Positions 5,046 to 12,449 of a stretch of 13,573 bases of DNA are shown here, one piece after another (position 1 is the first letter of the stretch; each line of letters begins with the position of its first letter). The position numbers and the translations under genes were made by a program. The notes beneath the pieces were generated by a model. The model searched no databases. It was not told where the DNA came from and saw nothing but the letters and a program-made list of their open reading frames with translations. The DNA comes from JBJSXF01 sp046086225 (GTDB taxonomy: Bacteria > Actinomycetota > Acidimicrobiia > IMCC26256 > PALSA-610): positions 1 to 13,573 of the forward strand of contig JBJSXF010000157.1 of the NCBI GenBank assembly GCA_046086225.1, written 5' to 3'.

Positions 5046-7187
5046 TCACGACCGGTCCCGGGCGGCTCGGTGGGCGGAGTCCCGCCACAGGTGGGCGAGC
5101 GCGGTGACGGCCCGGTGCGCCGTCGGATAGCAGACGCGACCGGTTTCCCTGACGGTCCGTGGACCGGCATTGGTCGGGTCCGCGACGGCGAGCTCGGTGG
5201 CGGTCAGGATCGGCTTGCCGGTCGCGTCGGAGATCTCGGCCGCCGCTCGGGCGAAACGGGCGTCCTGACGTTCGTGGTAGTCGACGATTCGCTCGAGGCT
5301 GTGGTCGGGATGGAAGCCGCCTCGGCGCATGAGCGCCGCTTGATTCGACTGGATACCGAGACCGAGGTAGACGACGGCGTCGATGTCGGGATGGCGGGCG
5401 ACGAGTTCCATCACCTCGGGGATCGTGTCCCGGGTCTCACCACCGGCGAAGTCGATCGGGTTGTTTCGACTCCACCGGGGCGGCAGCTTCGTATCGATCG
5501 CATCCCGTAGATCGTCGGGCAAGGCCTCGAGCCGCAGGACTCCGGTCCGGACGATCGCGTCGGCCGCCACGACGCCCCATCCACCCGCGGTCGTGAGCAC
5601 GGCCGTGCGCGGCCCCCGGGGCCGGGGTTGGGTCGCGAAGGTCGCCGCCGCCTCGAACGCCTCCTCGAGATCGGCGACGAGCGTGACGCCGACCTGGCGG
5701 CACATCCCGGCGAAGATCGCCGAGTCCGAGGCCATGCTGCCGGTGTGGCTCGCAGCAGCCCGGCGACCCCCCGTCGTCGTGCCGCCCTGCACGAGGACCA
5801 CGGGCTTGGCCGCTGCGGCCGCGGCGAGACCGGCCGCGAGCGCCCGGCCGTCGCCCACGCCCTCGACGTAACCGAGGCTCACCGCAGTGGCGTCGTCGTC
5901 GGCGTAGAACGTGAGGAAATCGGCGACCCCGAGCGCGGCCGCGTTCCCGGCGCTCACTGCCCGGCTGATGCCGACGCCGCTCTGCACCGCCCAGTTCTCG
6001 AAGGACGAGACAAAGTTGCCCGACTGGCTGGCGATCCCGATTCGACCGGCCGGTGGATACGGGGCGACGATCTGAGCGCAGAGGCCGACGGGAGTCGAAA
6101 CCAGGCCCTGACCATTCGGGCCGGCGAGGAGGATCCCGAGCTCGTCGGCGAGCGCAGTCAACTCGGCCTCGGCCCGGCGACCTTCGGGTCCGGCCTCGCC
6201 GTAGCCCGCGCTCGTCACGAAAGCGGCCGTGATGCCTTTCCGGGCGCAGGCCCGCAGCAGATCGGGATTCGCCGCCGCCGGAGTGCAGACGACCACCAGG
6301 TCGAATGCCCCGGCGGGGAGATCGTCGACCGTGCGCACCGTGCCGATGCCGAGAACGGGCACCGCCTCGAGGTTCGTCGCCGCGATCCGGCCCCGGTAGC
6401 CGCCGGCCAGGATGTTGTGGAGCGCCACGAAGCCGAACTTGCCGGGGTGGGTCGAGGCCCCGGCGACGACGACACCGCGCGGTTCGAAGAGCGCCCGCAT
6501 GCGCGGATCGGTGCCGGTCCGAACCGGCGGTGCCGCGACGGCGGGTTCCCCGAGCTCGACGAGGGCGTCGACCGCGACGGGTCGTCCGTCGGCGATCACG
6601 AGCGGGTTGAGGTCGACCGACACGACATCGGGACGGGCCTCAGCCAGATCGGAGAGCCCGACCAGCACATCTGCGATCGCGTCGCGATCGACGGCGGGCT
6701 CGCCTCGGTACGCATCGAGGAGCGGCTGCGAGCGCAGCTCCGCCAGGAGATCCAATGCGTCGGTCCGATTCACCGGCACGACACGGAACGCGGCGTCGGC
6801 GATCGCCTCGGCGAGCACGCCCCCGACCCCGAGCATGACGCACGGGCCGAACTGCGGATCCCGCACGATTCCGGCGATGAGCTCGCGCCGGCCGCTGACC
6901 ATCGGCGCGACGAGCAGGTCGACCTCGCCGTCCCCGGGGGTCGCCGCCGCGAGCAGGTCGGTCGCCGCCCGGTCCACTGCGGCGGCATCGCCGAGCGCGA
7001 GCCGGACGAGGCCGCGCTCCGATTTGTGGGCGATCGACTCCCCGCACAGCTTGACGACGACCGGGAAGCCGATGGCCTCGGCGGCGGCCACGGCCTCGGC
7101 GGCGTCGACCGCTCGTCGCTCGTCGGGCACCGGCACGCCGAAGTCGGCGACGAGCACCTTCGAGTCTCGTTCCGAGAGTGTGGTCAC
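5046..7187 (-). CDS. ADP-forming acyl-CoA synthetase, single chain, ATP-grasp half first
   Basis: 713 aa from GTG at 7187, forming a GTGA overlap with the stop of the acyl-CoA synthetase gene. The family interconverts acyl-CoA + ADP + Pi and acid + CoA + ATP through a phosphohistidine. Residues 1-215 form the ATP-grasp (beta-like) domain, with H54 in AHKSERGL matching the histidine of the ADP-forming acetyl-CoA synthetase beta chain. Residues 228-375 form the CoA-binding domain (GASTHPGKFGF, 243-253; GPNGQG, 356-361). Residues about 380-713 form the succinyl-CoA-ligase-like part, with GIASQSGNF (384-392) and the predicted phosphorylated H481 in SHTGSMASD. The usual fused form is alpha then beta; here the order is reversed, as in some bacterial members. 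The 46 extra codons available upstream lie in the neighbour and show no homology. Substrate unknown: acetate, propionate, branched or aromatic acids are all possible. Cytosolic. Confidence 0.88.
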   Translation of the reverse strand: MTTLSERDSKVLVADFGVPVPDERRAVDAAEAVAAAEAIGFPVVVKLCGESIAHKSERGLVRLALGDAAAVDRAATDLLAAATPGDGEVDLLVAPMVSGRRELIAGIVRDPQFGPCVMLGVGGVLAEAIADAAFRVVPVNRTDALDLLAELRSQPLLDAYRGEPAVDRDAIADVLVGLSDLAEARPDVVSVDLNPLVIADGRPVAVDALVELGEPAVAAPPVRTGTDPRMRALFEPRGVVVAGASTHPGKFGFVALHNILAGGYRGRIAATNLEAVPVLGIGTVRTVDDLPAGAFDLVVVCTPAAANPDLLRACARKGITAAFVTSAGYGEAGPEGRRAEAELTALADELGILLAGPNGQGLVSTPVGLCAQIVAPYPPAGRIGIASQSGNFVSSFENWAVQSGVGISRAVSAGNAAALGVADFLTFYADDDATAVSLGYVEGVGDGRALAAGLAAAAAAKPVVLVQGGTTTGGRRAAASHTGSMASDSAIFAGMCRQVGVTLVADLEEAFEAAATFATQPRPRGPRTAVLTTAGGWGVVAADAIVRTGVLRLEALPDDLRDAIDTKLPPRWSRNNPIDFAGGETRDTIPEVMELVARHPDIDAVVYLGLGIQSNQAALMRRGGFHPDHSLERIVDYHERQDARFARAAAEISDATGKPILTATELAVADPTNAGPRTVRETGRVCYPTAHRAVTALAHLWRDSAHRAARDRS

Positions 7188-8740
7188 AGCGCCCTCCCCT
7201 CGCCCGCCCACAGCTCGTCGCGGAGCACCCGCTTCAGCAGCTTGCCCGCCTCGGTGCGTGGGAGCTCGGCACGGACCTCCCAGGAGCGGGGCCGCTTGTA
7301 GCCGGCGAGGAGCGGCGCAGCCCATGCCTCGAGGGCGACGACATCGATCTCGACCCCGACCTTGGGCTGGACCACGGCGTGAACCCGCTCACCCCACTCG
7401 TCGTCGGGCAGACCGAGGACGGCGACATCGAGGACATCGGCATGTCCGATGATCACCGCCTCGATCTCGGCCGGGTAGATGTTCACCCCACCCGAGATGA
7501 TCATGTCCTTCTTGCGGTCGCAGATGTGGACGAAGCCCTCGTCGTCGACGTACGCGACGTCCCCGACCGATTTCCACTCGGGATCGGCGAGCGTCGCCAG
7601 TTGCTCGGCGGCGTGGTGGTAGCCGTCCATCGCGAGCGGGGTGCGCACGAACAGCTCACCCGGTAGACCCGGGGGCTGCACCTTGCCGTCGTCGCCCACG
7701 ATCCGCACCTCGATGCCCCCGTACGGTCGCCCACAGGAACCCGGCTTGCGCAACTGATCCTCGGGACGCAGCACGGTGTCGATCCCGAGCTCGGTCGAGC
7801 CGTAGACCTCGAACAGGAAGCCGTCGCCGAGCTTCGCGACGATCTCCTGCTTCAACGCGTAGGGAACCGGGGCCGCGTTGGCGATAAGGCAGCGCATCGA
7901 CGAGCAGTCGGCGGCGGCCAGCTCGTCGTCCGGCAGGCTCACGATCCGCTTCAGCTGGGTCGGAGCCGAGAAGGTATTGGTGACCCGGTACTCGGCCACC
8001 AGCCGTAGCCAACGCCGGGCATCGAAACGGCGGAGCACCACGACAGTGGTTCCGAGCGAGTGGGCCATCGTCGCGAACGCCAACGGTCCGGAGTGGTAGA
8101 GCGGTCCGGTCGTGAGGTGCACGGGGTCGGCATGGAACATGCCGAGCTCGGTGAGGAGTGCGAGCACGACCGAACGGTCGGTGCGGGTGCGCAGCGCTCC
8201 CTTCGGGCGCCCGGTCGTGCCGCTCGTGTAGATCATCGCCGCGCCGGCCGTCGAAGTCGGCTGCACCTCGGGCTCGTCCGTCGATCGGCCTGCGCAGATC
8301 GTCTCCCACGCGTGCGTCCCGTCCGGGGCAGCACCGCCGTGCACGATGACGGCTCGCACGGACGGGCAGGACCGGACCGCTTCGTGAACCATCGCGGCCT
8401 GTTCGGCGTCGCTGACGACGACGGTGGCTCCCGAATCGCCGATCACGAACGCCATCTCGTCGGCGGTGAACCGGTAGGACAGGGGCACGGCGACGAGGTC
8501 GCACTTCCGGGCCGCGTGGACCGTGATCAGCACCTCGAGCGAATTCGGCCCGCACCAGACGAGCCGGTCGCCCGGCCGGGCGCCGACCGCGAGCAGCCCG
8601 TGCGCGAGGCGGTTCACCGCAGCGTCGAGCTCGGCGTAGGTCGTGCGCGACGGGCGCGCGCCGCCCGAATCGTCGACGATCACCGCGATGCGGTCCGGCG
8701 CTTCCCGGGCGTGCACGGTGAGCACATCGGTACCTGCCAT
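7184..8740 (-). CDS. AMP-forming acyl-CoA synthetase (class I adenylate-forming ligase)
   Basis: 518 aa. The enzyme activates a carboxylic acid with ATP to an acyl-adenylate and then to acyl-CoA. All core motifs are present: P-loop YTSGTTGRPKG (171-181), YGSTE (313-317), the ribose-binding D394 in VGDVAY, the hinge DRKKDMIISGG (408-418), and catalytic K500 in TEAGKLLKR. Length and the N-terminal start (substrate-domain strand plus TTYAELDAAVNRLA, 33-46) are typical for FadD/CaiC-type ligases. The substrate cannot be read from the sequence; fatty, bile or aromatic acids are possible. The ATG at 8740 has no SD but a TAGCCT hexamer 6 nt upstream, indicating a leaderless transcript. The gene is divergent from GH84 and overlaps the start of the ADP-forming synthetase by 4 bp, so the two are probably made together for the same substrate or pathway. 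Confidence 0.9.
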   Translation of the reverse strand: MAGTDVLTVHAREAPDRIAVIVDDSGGARPSRTTYAELDAAVNRLAHGLLAVGARPGDRLVWCGPNSLEVLITVHAARKCDLVAVPLSYRFTADEMAFVIGDSGATVVVSDAEQAAMVHEAVRSCPSVRAVIVHGGAAPDGTHAWETICAGRSTDEPEVQPTSTAGAAMIYTSGTTGRPKGALRTRTDRSVVLALLTELGMFHADPVHLTTGPLYHSGPLAFATMAHSLGTTVVVLRRFDARRWLRLVAEYRVTNTFSAPTQLKRIVSLPDDELAAADCSSMRCLIANAAPVPYALKQEIVAKLGDGFLFEVYGSTELGIDTVLRPEDQLRKPGSCGRPYGGIEVRIVGDDGKVQPPGLPGELFVRTPLAMDGYHHAAEQLATLADPEWKSVGDVAYVDDEGFVHICDRKKDMIISGGVNIYPAEIEAVIIGHADVLDVAVLGLPDDEWGERVHAVVQPKVGVEIDVVALEAWAAPLLAGYKRPRSWEVRAELPRTEAGKLLKRVLRDELWAGEGRAL

Positions 8741-8746
8741 CGGAGC

Positions 8747-8752
8747 AGGCTA
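8747..8752 (-). promoter_or_regulatory. Candidate -10 element (TAGCCT) of the acyl-CoA synthetase operon
   Basis: The minus strand reads TAGCCT, GCTCCG, ATG (8740). A hexamer 6 nt before the start codon with no SD is the standard leaderless arrangement in actinobacteria, with transcription starting at or next to the A of ATG. No -35 box is recognisable. It lies in the same 38-bp gap as the oppositely directed element at 8767. Confidence 0.6.
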
Positions 8753-8766
8753 CGCGGGACGACCGG

Positions 8767-8772
8767 TAGGGT
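8767..8772 (+). promoter_or_regulatory. Candidate -10 element (TAGGGT) of the GH84-GT2-nagA genes
   Basis: TAGGGT, GCCCCT, then GTG at 8779: a 6-nt gap, no SD, and the same hexamer as before arc and before the gene at 12051. This is consistent with a leaderless GTG start. The distance to the opposing TAGCCT element is 14 bp, so both promoters cannot easily be occupied at once. Confidence 0.6.
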
Positions 8773-8778
8773 GCCCCT

Positions 8779-10278
8779 GTGGCCCGTTCGTTCTCCGTCC
8801 GGGGCGTCGTCGAGGGCTTCTACGGTCGACCGTGGTCACCGGATGAGCGGCAGCACGCCGTCTCATTCCTCGCCGATCGCGGCGGCAACGCCTACGTGTA
8901 CGCACCGAAGGACGATCCGTGGCACCGCGCCCGGTGGCGCGACCCCTACCCCGATGCGGAACTCGACGCGCTCCGTCGCCTCGCCCGGCATTGCAGCGGA
9001 TCCGGGGTCAGGCTCGGCTTCGGGATCTCGCCCGGTCTCGACATCGACTATCGGTCCCCGGCCGACATAGCGACCCTCGTTGCGAAGTTCACCCTGCTCG
9101 CCGACGCCGGCGTCGGCTGGTTCCTCCTGCTCCTCGACGACATCCCGATGCGCCCGGGCCTCGCCGCCGACCAGGCCGAGCTCGCGGAGGCTCTCCGGGC
9201 CGAGCTCGGGACCGGGGACGATGTCCACCTCACGATCTGCCCGACGGAATACCTCGGCACCACGCCGTCGGCGTATCTCGGCGAGCTCGGGGCCGGGCTT
9301 CCGGATCCGACCGAGGTGATGTGGACCGGCCCGACGGTCTGCTCGCCCGTCATCACGGCCGAGGACGCGGGGCAATGGGTGGCTGCGCTCGGTGACCACC
9401 CGGTCGTGCTGTGGGACAACACGCCGGTGAACGACGCGACGATGACGCATGCGCTCCACCTCGGCCCCTACACCGGACGGGATCCCGATCTCGTCGGTCT
9501 CCTCCACGGGATCCTCTGCAATCCGATGACGCAATCGCGTGCCTCGCTCGTGCAACTGGCGACCGCGATGGCGTTCCTCCGCGACCCCGACGGCTACGAC
9601 CCCGAACGGGAGTGGGCAGAGGCGATCGCCGCGGTCGGCGGAAGCCGGGCCCCGAGTCTCACGACCCTGGCCCGGGCCTGCGCCGACGGCCCGCTCGCAC
9701 CCCCCGACGATCTCGCCCTCGCACGCATGGTCGACCACCTCGCGACGGACCTCACCGGACCCGATTGGGTCGACGCCGCGTGTGGGCTCGCCGAGGAACT
9801 CCGGGCGGCCCGCACGCTCGCCAACGCCTTCGCCGGATCGGATCCGCTGGACGAGGAGGTCGCTCCCTGGGCCGAAGCCGCAAGCCGGGAAGCCCGGGCC
9901 GGCCTCGCAGCGGTGCGGCTCGTCCAGGCCTTGCGTCCGGCCGGCGGCGCACCGGGTGTCGAGTCGGACGTCGGGCCCGAGCGTGCGCTCGAATTGGTCT
10001 ACGGCCTCATCGCTCGCTGGTCGGGGCTACGGATGTCACCGGTCACGGTCTTCGGTCCGCGCTTCGCCGTCTACAGCGCCGTCCGTCGCCGCACCGACGG
10101 CGCACCGATACTCGACGTCGATGCCGCGATCCGCGAGGACGGCAACGCCGTCGATCGGCTCTGCCGGCTGGCCCTCGCTGATTACGCACGCTGGACTTCC
10201 GGCACCGCCCCGGAAGCGTTCTCGACCCGGCTCGGCGCAGCTCTCCCGTTCACCCCGACCACGGAGAGCCGACCGTGA
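8779..10278 (+). CDS. GH84-family beta-N-acetylglucosaminidase (O-GlcNAcase-like)
   Basis: 499 aa, leaderless GTG start. GH84 enzymes remove terminal beta-linked GlcNAc by substrate-assisted catalysis. The catalytic barrel fills about residues 5-265: RGVVEGFYGRPWS (8-20), YAPKDDPWHR (41-50), ISPGLDIDY (83-91), the adjacent acids D120-D121 in LLLDDIP, CPTEY (154-158), WTGPTVCS (182-189), WDNTPVND (212-219), LGPYTGR (228-234) and CNPM (247-250). The Asp-Asp pair and the downstream D213/N218 are the residues expected to hold the N-acetyl group and sugar. There is no signal peptide or membrane segment, so it acts inside the cell, unlike many secreted GH84 enzymes. The C-terminal half (about 270-499) is Ala-rich and helical with no module I recognise. 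Its stop overlaps the glycosyltransferase start (GTGA). The substrate may be recycled cell-wall or glycoconjugate GlcNAc; protein O-GlcNAc is possible but unproven. Confidence 0.92.
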   Translation: MARSFSVRGVVEGFYGRPWSPDERQHAVSFLADRGGNAYVYAPKDDPWHRARWRDPYPDAELDALRRLARHCSGSGVRLGFGISPGLDIDYRSPADIATLVAKFTLLADAGVGWFLLLLDDIPMRPGLAADQAELAEALRAELGTGDDVHLTICPTEYLGTTPSAYLGELGAGLPDPTEVMWTGPTVCSPVITAEDAGQWVAALGDHPVVLWDNTPVNDATMTHALHLGPYTGRDPDLVGLLHGILCNPMTQSRASLVQLATAMAFLRDPDGYDPEREWAEAIAAVGGSRAPSLTTLARACADGPLAPPDDLALARMVDHLATDLTGPDWVDAACGLAEELRAARTLANAFAGSDPLDEEVAPWAEAASREARAGLAAVRLVQALRPAGGAPGVESDVGPERALELVYGLIARWSGLRMSPVTVFGPRFAVYSAVRRRTDGAPILDVDAAIREDGNAVDRLCRLALADYARWTSGTAPEAFSTRLGAALPFTPTTESRP

Positions 10279-11000
10279 CGGTGCCGATGATCTCGGTGGT
10301 GATGCCGGCGTTCAACGAGGCCGAGATCCTCGATCGGTCGGTCACCACCGTCGCCGATGGGCTCCGGGATCGCGGAGCGCCGTTCGAGATCATCGTCGTC
10401 GAGAACGGATCGACCGATGCGACCGGTGCGATCGCCGACGGCCTCGGCGGCCGCATCCCCGAAGTCCGGGTCGTGCACCTGGACACCGCCGATTACGGCC
10501 GGGCCCTGCGTGCCGGTCTGCTGGCCGCCGACGGCGACGTCGTCGTCAACTTCGACGTCGACTTCTTCGATCTCGAGTTCCTCGACGCGGCGGTCGTACG
10601 CCTCCGGGAACCCGGCGGCCCGGCGATCGTCGTCGGCTCGAAGCGAGCCCCCGGGGCCGAGGACACCCGTTCCCTTCTCCGACGCGTCGCGACCTGGTGC
10701 TTCGCCACGCTGCTGCGCATCGGGTTCGGACTCTCGGTCTCCGACACCCACGGCGTGAAGGCCCTCCGCACCGGCGACGTCCGCGACGCGGCGCAGGCCT
10801 GCCTCTCCGGCACCGACCTCTTCGACACCGAGCTGGTGCTGCGCGTCGAGCGCCTCGGACTCCGGGTCACCGAGCTGCCGGTCACGGTCCGCGAGTTGCG
10901 CCCGGCCCGGAGCTCGTTCCTCGCACGGGTGCCCCGTACCCTGCTCGGCCTGTGCCGGCTGCGCTTCGCTCTCGGGAGAGAACGACGCCGCGCACGCTGA
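10275..11000 (+). CDS. Family 2 glycosyltransferase (DPM1-like, soluble)
   Basis: 241 aa, starting with GTG at 10275 in a GTGA overlap with the GH84 gene. GT-A fold: ISVVMPAFNEAEIL (6-19), VVENGSTDATG (41-51) for the nucleotide-sugar site, FDVDFFD (93-99) containing the metal-binding D94-x-D96, and SDTHGVKAL (156-164) near the acceptor side. No strong membrane helix is visible; the C-terminus is Arg-rich and may bind membranes or phospholipid head groups. Dolichol/polyprenol-phosphate sugar synthases are the closest pattern, but donor and acceptor cannot be assigned. Co-translation with GH84 and NagA suggests a GlcNAc-containing product, which is inference only. The last bases overlap the proposed CTG start of nagA. 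Confidence 0.85.
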   Translation: MTVPMISVVMPAFNEAEILDRSVTTVADGLRDRGAPFEIIVVENGSTDATGAIADGLGGRIPEVRVVHLDTADYGRALRAGLLAADGDVVVNFDVDFFDLEFLDAAVVRLREPGGPAIVVGSKRAPGAEDTRSLLRRVATWCFATLLRIGFGLSVSDTHGVKALRTGDVRDAAQACLSGTDLFDTELVLRVERLGLRVTELPVTVRELRPARSSFLARVPRTLLGLCRLRFALGRERRRAR

Positions 11001-12040
11001 CCGCCGAACGGATCCTCGACGGTTCGGGGGGCGCCACCGCGAGCCCGGCGTGGATCACCGTTGCCGACGGGCGCATCGTCGCCGTCGGGACCGGAACGCC
11101 GCCCGGCCCGGCTGCGGGTCACGTCCCCGGGCTCCTCGCCCCGGCGCTCGTCGACATCCAGGTGAACGGCCACGGCGACTGCGATTTCGCCACGTCGCCG
11201 ACCGACGCCATCGTGGCCGCCGCGGACGATCTCGCGGCCCGCGGGGTCGGCGCGATCCTGGTGACGATCTGCAGCGCGCCCCTCACCGAGTACCCCGCCA
11301 TCCTCGCCCGGGTCGCCGCGGCCCGGGCGGCCCGGCCCGGAATCATCGTCGGAGTGCACCTCGAAGGTCCCTTCCTCGGCGGCGCGCCCGGCGCCCATCC
11401 CCCCGAGGTCGTCCGCTCCGTCGACCGCGCGTTCGTCGACGCGATCTGTCGGGACCACGCCGACCTCGTGCGGCTCGTCACGCTCGCCCCCGAAGCCGAT
11501 CCCGGCCATGACGCCATCCGGGCCTTCACCGGCGTCGGCATCCGGGTTGCGCTCGGCCATACGACTGCCGGATCCGCCGAGAGCCTCGCCGCGGTCGGGG
11601 CCGGGGCCACGCTCGCGACGCACCTCTTCAACGGGATGACCCCGCTGCACCACCGTGAGCCCGGACTCGTCGGTGTCGCGCTGACGGATGCCCGCATCGT
11701 GCCGACCCTCATCAGCGACCTCGTGCACGTGCATCCGACCGTCGTCGGCCTCGCGCTCGCCGCCCGCCCCGACGCGGTCGTCGTGAGCGACGCCGTGCGT
11801 CGGGGCGCCGAACGCCTCCCCGACGGCACGCTGGCCGGATCCGCAATCGATCTGTCCGGGGCGTTGACGCGGATCCTCGCGCTGGGCCTGCCCCCGGCCC
11901 GCGCCGTACGGCACGTCACGGGCAACCCGGCCCATGCCCTCGGGCTCCCCGATCGGGGACGGCTCGTCCCGGGAGCCCGGGCCGATCTGGTCGCGATCGA
12001 CCCACTGACGGCGGCAGTCAGCCCGGTCCACCCCGGATAG
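10997..12040 (+). CDS. nagA: N-acetylglucosamine-6-phosphate deacetylase (NagA), probable CTG start
   Basis: 347 aa from CTG at 10997. NagA hydrolyses GlcNAc-6-phosphate to GlcN-6-phosphate and acetate in the cytosol, feeding GlcNAc into glycolysis or wall synthesis. Amidohydrolase motifs in E. coli-like order: VDIQVNGHGDCDF (52-64), metal ligand E124 in HLEGPFL, H188 in LGHTT, H209 in THLFNGM, substrate-site H244 in SDLVHVHP, and catalytic D265 in VVSDAV. The C-terminal strand GRLVPGARADLVAID (321-335) is also typical. The reading frame stays open far upstream, but only this part is NagA. No in-frame ATG, GTG or TTG lies close to the homology start: GTG 10952 would overlap the glycosyltransferase by 49 bp. 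CTG gives LTAERILDG, where family proteins begin, and makes a CTGA overlap like the other junctions. No good SD is seen; coupling is likely. Confidence 0.88.
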   Translation: MTAERILDGSGGATASPAWITVADGRIVAVGTGTPPGPAAGHVPGLLAPALVDIQVNGHGDCDFATSPTDAIVAAADDLAARGVGAILVTICSAPLTEYPAILARVAAARAARPGIIVGVHLEGPFLGGAPGAHPPEVVRSVDRAFVDAICRDHADLVRLVTLAPEADPGHDAIRAFTGVGIRVALGHTTAGSAESLAAVGAGATLATHLFNGMTPLHHREPGLVGVALTDARIVPTLISDLVHVHPTVVGLALAARPDAVVVSDAVRRGAERLPDGTLAGSAIDLSGALTRILALGLPPARAVRHVTGNPAHALGLPDRGRLVPGARADLVAIDPLTAAVSPVHPG

Positions 12041-12043
12041 GGT
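12038..12043 (+). promoter_or_regulatory. Candidate -10 element (TAGGGT), overlapping the nagA stop codon
   Basis: The TAG stop of nagA (12038-12040) continues as TAGGGT, followed by 7 nt (CATCGCG) and the ATG at 12051. This matches the leaderless arrangement at 8767, using the same hexamer. It suggests the last two genes can be transcribed apart from nagA. Confidence 0.5.
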
Positions 12044-12050
12044 CATCGCG

Positions 12051-12440
12051 ATGGAAATCGTCGCCGCACTGTTCGTCGAGCACATCGAGTTCCGGCCCGC
12101 ACCGGGGCCGTCGACCCGGATCGACATCACGGGTGCCTTCTTCTCGACTGCGGTCGACGCCTACCCGGCCCGGCTCACCCCGCACCTCGTCGTGCTGGTC
12201 CGCTCGCCGCTCGGCGCAGACGGTGACGGCACGCTCGAGACGGTGTTCACTGGGGCCGACGGCTCCGAGGTCGCCCGCAACGTGCAGGACTTCACCGTCG
12301 AGCCGGGCAAGTTCGGCTACCGGCTCGTCCGGCCCGAACTCGACTTCCCCGGTCCGGGCACGATCGAAGCGCAGTGCCGGATCCGGGGCACGGACTCCGT
12401 CGTCACCGTCCCGTTGACGGCGCTGCCGCCAACCGGCTGA
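12051..12440 (+). CDS. Hypothetical 129-aa beta-rich protein (DUF6941-like pattern)
   Basis: I do not recognise this with certainty. The soluble protein has alternating hydrophobic strands: MEIVAALFVEHIEF (1-14), RIDITGAFFSTAV (23-35), AYPARLTPHLVVLVRSPL (37-54), and a C-terminal pair around FGYRLVRPELDFPGPGTIE (87-105) and SVVTVPLTA (115-123). The layout (short first strand, 'I.GAF' turn, 'fPa..pH.VVLVR', then a D-G containing hairpin ADGSEVARN) resembles the small actinobacterial proteins grouped as DUF6941, which have no known function. There is no signal peptide, cysteine motif or membrane segment; the only Cys is C107. The ATG at 12051 has no SD and follows a TAGGGT hexamer. The FIST-domain gene starts 9 nt after its stop, so the two probably work together. 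The DUF match is tentative. Confidence 0.75.
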   Translation: MEIVAALFVEHIEFRPAPGPSTRIDITGAFFSTAVDAYPARLTPHLVVLVRSPLGADGDGTLETVFTGADGSEVARNVQDFTVEPGKFGYRLVRPELDFPGPGTIEAQCRIRGTDSVVTVPLTALPPTG

Positions 12441-12449
12441 GTCCCGTCC

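Noticed and set aside
5628..7301. 557-codon plus-strand frame opposite the ADP-forming synthetase
   Set aside because: Low-complexity Arg/Gly/Asp-rich antisense shadow with no domain pattern; the minus-strand gene carries all the family motifs.
9539..12040. 833-codon open reading frame apparently joining a basic N-terminal region to NagA
   Set aside because: The first ~485 codons are an Arg/Pro/Ser-rich shadow of the GH84 and GT2 genes in another frame; only the last ~347 codons carry NagA motifs. High G+C leaves shadow frames open.
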